Shown here: one piece after another, positions 13,443 through 17,824 of the stretch
How the letters are laid out: each line of letters begins with the position of its first letter
Position numbering within the stretch: position 1 is the stretch's first letter
Notes under the pieces: generated by a model
What the model saw: only the letters and a program-made list of their open reading frames with translations
What the model was told of the DNA's origin: nothing
The model's database searches: none
Assembly: GCA_946480965.1 (NCBI GenBank)
Contig: CAMLMI010000057.1
Location: 1-17,824, forward strand
Reading direction: 5' to 3'
DNA length: 17,824 bases
Source: an uncultured Verrucomicrobiales bacterium
Lineage (GTDB): Bacteria > Verrucomicrobiota > Verrucomicrobiae > Limisphaerales > CANJSG01
Program-made: the position numbers and the translations under genes

Positions 13443-16379
13443 TCACGGCTTCGCGGCCTTTGCCAAATGGGCGTGCCACTGTTCCTCGCTGGTGATCCGG
13501 CCCGCCTTGGCCCAGCCGAAACCGGCGCGGTAGGCCACCTTGCCCAACGTGTCGGTCTTCACCACGACAAGCGCGTGGCTTTCGTCGGGCGTGGCGGACT
13601 TGATCTCGCGCATTTCGACGACGCGTTTCGGATCCAGCACGACGCCGGTGCCGAGACCGCTGCCGTCGATGGTTTCCCAGCACGCCATCCAGCCTTCCTG
13701 GGGCCGCAACGTCGCCTGGGCTTTGCCGTCGTGCGTGGTCACGCCGATGCCGATGTCGAGCGCCACGGGCTGGCCGTCGCGGGTAAAGGTCGACTCCACG
13801 TCGAAGAGCTGTTGGCCGAGCGCGATGGTGATGCGCTTGGTCTCGTGGATCGCCGCACCGTCGAGGTCATAGACGTAGCCCAGCTCGAAGACGGACTTCT
13901 CCCGCGTCTGCTCGACGATCTTCCAGGAGCGATAGACATCGGACAGGACAAGCTTCCCGTCCTTCCAGATGCCCAAACCGCCGCAGCCGCGCGAACGGCC
14001 GACGTGGTAGGGATCGTAGCCTTCGCCGTGGTCCACATGGTAGCTGCGGCCCATGCGGTCGCCGGCATACCACTTCTCGATCACCGGCTGAGTCGTGCGC
14101 TTGAGCCAGCAGTCGATGCCGCTGTCTTCCGCTCCGCTGCGGAGGTCGGGGCCATAGGTGCGGAAAGCGACGAGGTCGTTCTCCCACGCGAAGTCGTCGC
14201 GCCTCTCGGGCACGAAGCGGGCTCCAGTGGTTGGCTCCGGAGCTTGTGCGATAGCCGCCGCGCCCAACCAAACGGGCTGGGTGAAAGCGCCGTTGGCCGC
14301 GATGTCCCAAACCTCGAAGCGCGCCCAGGTGCGGCCCTTCAGATTCAACGTCTGCTTCAACGTGCGTTGGCCGAACGAGCCGGTGTCCGCGAGGTCGATG
14401 CGCTCGCGATACACTTTGCGGCCGTCGCCGGAAACCACTTCGGCGAAGACCAACGGGAAGGTCCATTCCAGCTCGGCTTCGAGACGGACGTTGCCGTTCG
14501 CGGCGACTTCGAGCGTCTCGCCGCTTTCCTTGCCGCCGAGCGTGAACTTCGGCACCAGGATCTCGCCGGTGGTGACGAAGAATTCGCCGCCGCGCACCGC
14601 GTCCAGCACCGGCTGCCAGCCCTCGTCGTAGCGCGGCACCTGGTCGAGCCGGAGGTAGTTCACGTTCATGTGGGCGTAGAGCTCGTAGTCGGGCTCGATG
14701 CGGAAGACGTCCACCTCGCCCAGCGCCTGCTTGCGCTGGCCCCAGTTGTTCATGTCGTCCAGCAGGTCGAGCACGCGGTAGCCGAGACGCGGCCGCGAGA
14801 GATCGGCGGGCATCGCCTTCCAAGCCGCGCCGAGGAAACGGTCCGACTGGTAGAAGTCCGTTGTGCGATAGGCGTCGGGGAAGCCGAGCGAACTCTTGAT
14901 GCGCGGATGCGCCGTCCACATGAGGCCGTTCTCGCGCTTCATCAGCTCGAAGACATCGGCCGCGCTGCCGACGTGATACACCTTGCCGTAGCCTTCGACG
15001 TCCTCGACGAACGGCACGTCCTTCGGCCGGTTCAGCACCCAATAGACCGGCTTGGGGAAGAAGCTGATCCAATGGCCGCCGAGATGGACGTTCGGTTCCT
15101 CGCCGGGCAACAGCAGCAGTTCGTCGTCGGAGAGCCGCGCGCATTCCTCGTGCATCCGCTTCAGCATCGGCAAGCGGTCGGCCGTCTTCTGGCCCGGCGT
15201 CCAGCCGTGGTGGAACTCCGCCAAATGCACGATGTCCACGCCCGTCTCCTTGAACTTCGTCACGAAGCCCGGAGTCTCCAACCCCTTCGGCACGCTGTCG
15301 GTTCCCTGCTTCTTCTGCCGGTCCAGATAATCGACCGTGTGCTCCACGTGGTAGTGGCTGGTGAAGGTCTTGTGGCCGGGCAGTTCCTTGAAGCGGTCCG
15401 CTCGCGTGTAGGCCGCGACTGCGTCGATGGCCTTCGCCGCGTCGCCGGAGCTCAGATGGTAGAAGACCGAGAGCTTTTGCTCCGTGCCTTCCGGCGCGTC
15501 GAACCACGGCACCCAACGCGAATCGCCCTGCAACGGTTGGCGGATGCCGAGGCCGTAGCCCGTGGTGTTCGTGAACCAGCCCTGGCCGAACCAGGCGAAC
15601 TCGAAGTTGTCCGCGAAATCCAGCGGGTAGAAGAACTGGTGCGGATGCGGGAAGACGGCGAGCGAACCGCCCGCGCCCTGCGCGACAATGGTCCGGTGCT
15701 TCACCGCGAGCGAACGGGCGGCGAACCCGTCCACCACCTTGGCTTCCTGGAAGCGTCCATGCGGTTCGCGCCAAGCGACGGTGTTCCAGTCCGGTTTGGC
15801 GGACACGAGCCCGGTGTCATAGACGATGGCGCGGAGCTTATCGTCCGTCTTCAGCACCGTCTGCACCTGGATCAGCGGGCTGTCCTGAAAGAGGTTGATC
15901 CGCAGTTCGCCCTTGAACGAACCGGCGGTCACATCGCCGATGTGGATCGTGGTCCTCGACCCGGCGTCGGTCACACGGACGGAACGCTTCGTGAGTTCAG
16001 CGACGTGGCGGGTGAAGGGACGGCTGCGCGGATTGTCGAAGAAGACCCAGCCCCGCATCGCCTTGTCGCTGTCGCGGTCGCCGACGGTCAGCACGGTGAA
16101 GGGATCGAGACCGGCGGCGATGGGTTCCGAACGGCGACCTTTGAGGCCGATGGAAACCTGCGTGAAGAGCGGTTGTTCATCCGCAAGGTTGAGCGTGATG
16201 CGGCCCGTTTCCTTCGCGGAGACCGGCCAGACCACGGCCAGCCCGGGTGGCGTTTGGAGAATCTCGACCTTGGACTTCGGATCGCGTCCCGAGAGATCCA
16301 CCGTCGCCGCCCGGCCCACAGAAGCCAGCGCCAAGGCGAGACATCCCAAGGCCACCGCCTTGACGGACGGTCTGAGCAT
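13443..16379 (-). CDS. Exported PHP-like metallohydrolase fused to a DUF4861-type domain
   Basis: The 978-residue protein starts with a Sec signal peptide (MLRPSVKAVALGCLALALAS, likely cut after GRA at 22-24). Residues about 25-335 form a beta-rich region. Residues about 336-610 resemble the CehA/McbA group of PHP metallohydrolases: HYHVEHT (342-348), HLAEFHHG (385-392), LLPGEEPNVHLGGHW (423-437), TAHPR (489-493) and the late FFVTTGE (600-606) supply His, Asp and Glu ligands. The end (about 721-978), opening FVPERRDDFAWENDLVAFR, is DUF4861-like, a domain seen in pectin and uronate loci. The ATG at 16379 is chosen because GGGGGAG lies about 8 bases upstream and the signal peptide follows at once; an in-frame ATG at 16601 would add 74 low-quality residues before it. 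Upstream of kduI-kduD on the same strand, it may act on uronate-containing oligosaccharides in the periplasm. That activity is inferred, not seen. Confidence 0.85.
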   Translation of the reverse strand: MLRPSVKAVALGCLALALASVGRAATVDLSGRDPKSKVEILQTPPGLAVVWPVSAKETGRITLNLADEQPLFTQVSIGLKGRRSEPIAAGLDPFTVLTVGDRDSDKAMRGWVFFDNPRSRPFTRHVAELTKRSVRVTDAGSRTTIHIGDVTAGSFKGELRINLFQDSPLIQVQTVLKTDDKLRAIVYDTGLVSAKPDWNTVAWREPHGRFQEAKVVDGFAARSLAVKHRTIVAQGAGGSLAVFPHPHQFFYPLDFADNFEFAWFGQGWFTNTTGYGLGIRQPLQGDSRWVPWFDAPEGTEQKLSVFYHLSSGDAAKAIDAVAAYTRADRFKELPGHKTFTSHYHVEHTVDYLDRQKKQGTDSVPKGLETPGFVTKFKETGVDIVHLAEFHHGWTPGQKTADRLPMLKRMHEECARLSDDELLLLPGEEPNVHLGGHWISFFPKPVYWVLNRPKDVPFVEDVEGYGKVYHVGSAADVFELMKRENGLMWTAHPRIKSSLGFPDAYRTTDFYQSDRFLGAAWKAMPADLSRPRLGYRVLDLLDDMNNWGQRKQALGEVDVFRIEPDYELYAHMNVNYLRLDQVPRYDEGWQPVLDAVRGGEFFVTTGEILVPKFTLGGKESGETLEVAANGNVRLEAELEWTFPLVFAEVVSGDGRKVYRERIDLADTGSFGQRTLKQTLNLKGRTWARFEVWDIAANGAFTQPVWLGAAAIAQAPEPTTGARFVPERRDDFAWENDLVAFRTYGPDLRSGAEDSGIDCWLKRTTQPVIEKWYAGDRMGRSYHVDHGEGYDPYHVGRSRGCGGLGIWKDGKLVLSDVYRSWKIVEQTREKSVFELGYVYDLDGAAIHETKRITIALGQQLFDVESTFTRDGQPVALDIGIGVTTHDGKAQATLRPQEGWMACWETIDGSGLGTGVVLDPKRVVEMREIKSATPDESHALVVVKTDTLGKVAYRAGFGWAKAGRITSEEQWHAHLAKAAKP

Positions 16380-16896
16380 TGCGGCCACTCCCCCGAAAGG
16401 CGCCTTGGAGCGTGCTGGCTGCACACCGCTCTTGGCACGCTTTCCTGGTTCTTTGCCTTTCAAACAGGCTCCAAACCAAGCGGCCAAAGCCTGCTGAACC
16501 CTCGGGCTCGCCTTGCGGACATGACCGTCCGAGCTCCGTTTCCCCGTCTCAGCACCGAACCGTTTCGCTGCCGACCACCGAGCAACCACTGCCGCCATCA
16601 TCGCATGTCTCCATCTGGGTTCCGACCGGAGCCCGCAAGGGGCAATCCGCCGTGAACCGGATTCCTGTCTGTGGATGCATGGCCGTCACTCGACAAGGTG
16701 AACGCCCGACCGACAACACCATTTTTTCCAGAACGAACGAATCAGGACGCGTTGTTCCGCAAACAGGTGCCAAGGCAAAAGCGTCCGCCTAGCCGCTTGG
16801 GGCGAACTGGCAGAGCTCAAGCCTCCGATTCGCGGGGTCGCAACCGTCCCGTTTGCCGGAGCGCCTGGGGTGTTCGTCCGAGGCTTCGCGGAAACC
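16380..16896. other. Intergenic region upstream of the DUF4861 gene
   Basis: About 517 bases without a supportable gene. It should hold the promoter of the DUF4861 gene and the 3' end of the response regulator transcript. A locally A/T-richer patch at about 16715-16750 (including ATTTTTT) is the likeliest promoter-bearing part, but I cannot name a -35/-10 pair. GGGGGAG at about 16388-16394 (read on the minus strand) is a good ribosome site for the 16379 start. A degenerate repeat copy lies at 16785-16810. Confidence 0.55.
16785..16810. repeat. Degenerate fragment of the MITE-like element
   Basis: CCGCCTAGCCGC followed by TTGGGGCGAACTGG matches about 24 of 27 positions of the inverted right arm of the element at 11341-11502 and continues the similarity seen at 1-16. 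The central hairpin is not present here. It lies about 87 bases past the response regulator stop codon. Confidence 0.5.
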
Positions 16897-17295
16897 CTAT
16901 TCCCCGTTCGCCGCTGACGCGGTCGCCGGGCCGGCGAAACGGGCCACGGTGCCGAGAAACTCGTCGCGGCCGAACGGCTTCTTCAGCGCCGCCACCGCGC
17001 CGAAACCGAGCGCCGCCGGCAGGAAGTCGAACCCGCTCATGCGCGAGCCGCCGGACATCGCGACCACTTTCAGCGCGGGATACGCCTGGCGGATGGCCAT
17101 GATGGTCTCCAGCCCTTCCTGCTCGGGCATGATGAGGTCGGTCACGACGAGGTCGAAGCCGCCGCCGCCGCGCAGCTTGCCCAGGCCGTCGCGCCCGTTG
17201 TCGGCATCCACGGCCTCGTAGCCCGCGCGTTCGAGCATCTGCACCAGCATGCGGCGCAGGCCGTCGTCGTCGTCGATGATTAGGATTCTGGGCAT
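16897..17295 (-). CDS. Single-domain response regulator (CheY/Spo0F-like receiver)
   Basis: The 132 residues form one receiver domain with no output domain. The acidic pocket is DDDD at 8-11, the phosphoacceptor is D53 in VVTDLIMPEQEG, the switch serine is S81 in VVAMSGG, and the conserved lysine is K106 in KKPF. The long SGGSRMSGFDFLPAALGFGA loop after strand 4 is typical of a stand-alone receiver group paired with hybrid kinases. Its start lies 31 bases after the stop of the hybrid kinase gene, so it is likely co-transcribed and may act as a phosphorelay intermediate or modulate another protein by contact. The ATG at 17295 has only a weak GAGA-type ribosome site. The C-terminal dozen residues (GPATASAANGE) are probably disordered. 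Confidence 0.94.
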   Translation of the reverse strand: MPRILIIDDDDGLRRMLVQMLERAGYEAVDADNGRDGLGKLRGGGGFDLVVTDLIMPEQEGLETIMAIRQAYPALKVVAMSGGSRMSGFDFLPAALGFGAVAALKKPFGRDEFLGTVARFAGPATASAANGE

Positions 17296-17326
17296 GGGAA
17301 ACGTCTCTCGTCCTGGCGCGGGAGAA

Positions 17327-17824
17327 TCAGCGGGCCACGCAGCGCTGCAACAGCCGCAGCAGCTCGTCCTCGTCCACCGGCTTCGGCACGATGGCCTCGG
17401 CCACGCCGTGCCAGTCCGGGCTGTCGATCACTTCGTGGTGGCCCGAGCAGAGGATCACCGGCAGGTCCGGACGGATGGCGCGGGCCTTCCGCGCGAAGTC
17501 GATGCCGGTCATGACCGGCATGGTGTGGTCGGTCAGCACCACGTCGAAGGCGGCGGGATCGGTCGCGAAGCTCTCCAGCGCCTGGACCACGTCGTTGTGC
17601 GCCTGCACGGAGAAGCCGGCGCGTTCCAGCCAGATCGTCGTGACCCGCAGCAGGGCCGGTTCGTCGTCCAACAGCAGCACCCTGCCCCCGGACACCTTGG
17701 GCGTGGGCGTCTCTTCTTCCGGCTCGGGCGATCCGGGGGCCGACACGGGCAGGAAGATCTCGAAGGTGGTTCCCCGCCCCGTCTGGCTGTGGACCACGAT
17801 CTCGCCGTCGAGCGTCTTCACGAT
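17327..17824 (-). CDS. Hybrid sensor histidine kinase/response regulator, C-terminal part only
   Basis: The gene runs off the right edge; 165 residues are visible. The first 26 (IVKTLDGEIVVHS, then GRGTTFEIFLP) are the end of a histidine-kinase ATPase domain, including the G2 box, and read in frame to the last base of the window. A short acidic/proline linker leads to a receiver domain: GRVLLLDDEP, phosphoacceptor D99 in VVLTDHTMPVMTG, switch serine S127 in VILCSGHH, and lysine K148 in VPKPV (numbering from the window edge). It would autophosphorylate on a histidine outside the window and pass phosphate to its own receiver. The single-domain regulator gene follows after 31 bases. The sensed signal cannot be told from what is visible. 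Confidence 0.93.
   Translation of the reverse strand: MVKTLDGEIVVHSQTGRGTTFEIFLPVSAPGSPEPEEETPTPKVSGGRVLLLDDEPALLRVTTIWLERAGFSVQAHNDVVQALESFATDPAAFDVVLTDHTMPVMTGIDFARKARAIRPDLPVILCSGHHEVIDSPDWHGVAEAIVPKPVDEDELLRLLQRCVAR

Noticed and set aside
16380..16601. 74-codon N-terminal extension of the DUF4861 protein
   Set aside because: It would place a basic, non-homologous segment before an obvious signal peptide; the internal ATG at 16379 has a good ribosome site.
13467..16655. Plus-strand open frame of 1062 codons opposite the DUF4861 gene
   Set aside because: Antisense shadow, without motifs; stop-codon scarcity from high GC explains its length.
16791..16870. tRNA-like words (TGGCAGAGCTC, GGGGTCGCAACC) in the intergenic region
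   Set aside because: No acceptor stem, anticodon arm or T-arm pairing could be built; the region better matches a degenerate repeat.
1..17824. CRISPR array, defence island or prophage
   Set aside because: No regularly spaced repeats, Cas-like, nuclease, integrase or phage structural genes are present; the repeats are palindromic and dispersed.

Overview
The window is GC-rich, densely coding chromosomal DNA, most likely from a Verrucomicrobiota bacterium. Four things point there: a type II pseudopilin-like protein with the '[12 protein letters not shown]' helix and 'SNLKQIG' motif common in that phylum, a Tat-exported Gfo/Idh/MocA lipoprotein, a giant secreted beta-sandwich protein ending in 'FFQLRK', and several families of dispersed palindromic repeats. 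The taxonomic call is inference from protein style only; the window has no rRNA marker. I saw no tRNA, rRNA, CRISPR array, transposase or phage gene.

Left part (1-8466, all minus strand). From upstream to downstream these are: a secreted multidomain protein with two nearly identical tandem modules plus PA14-like and Ig-like domains; a clear hairpin; an 827-residue fusion of a divergent PurD-like ATP-grasp ligase with a complete alanine racemase; an arginyl/leucyl-tRNA-protein transferase (ATE/Bpt)-like GNAT-fold protein; and a Gfo/Idh/MocA oxidoreductase with a Tat/lipoprotein signal. The fusion and the ATE-like gene are codirectional neighbours that may both handle activated amino acids.

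Middle (8809-11271, plus strand). This holds biosynthetic threonine ammonia-lyase (ilvA) with two ACT-like domains, followed by an orphan prepilin-like protein.

Right part (11614-17824, minus strand). kduI and kduD overlap by 4 bases and encode the isomerase and dehydrogenase that turn 5-dehydro-4-deoxy-glucuronate into 2-keto-3-deoxygluconate during pectin or other uronate breakdown. Upstream and codirectional is a 978-residue exported protein that joins a PHP-like metallohydrolase region to a DUF4861-type C-terminal domain. Together they suggest a small uronic-acid saccharification locus. At the right edge a hybrid histidine kinase (C-terminal part only) is followed 31 bases later by a single-domain response regulator.

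The most striking non-coding pattern is that palindromic or inverted-repeat elements of at least four sequence types sit 4-30 bases downstream of the stop codon of most minus-strand genes (Gfo/Idh, ATE-like, PurD-Alr, the giant secreted protein, kduD and the DUF4861 gene). The two large 5' intergenic regions (8467-8808 and 16380-16784) lack them. The other main observation is the ligase-racemase fusion.
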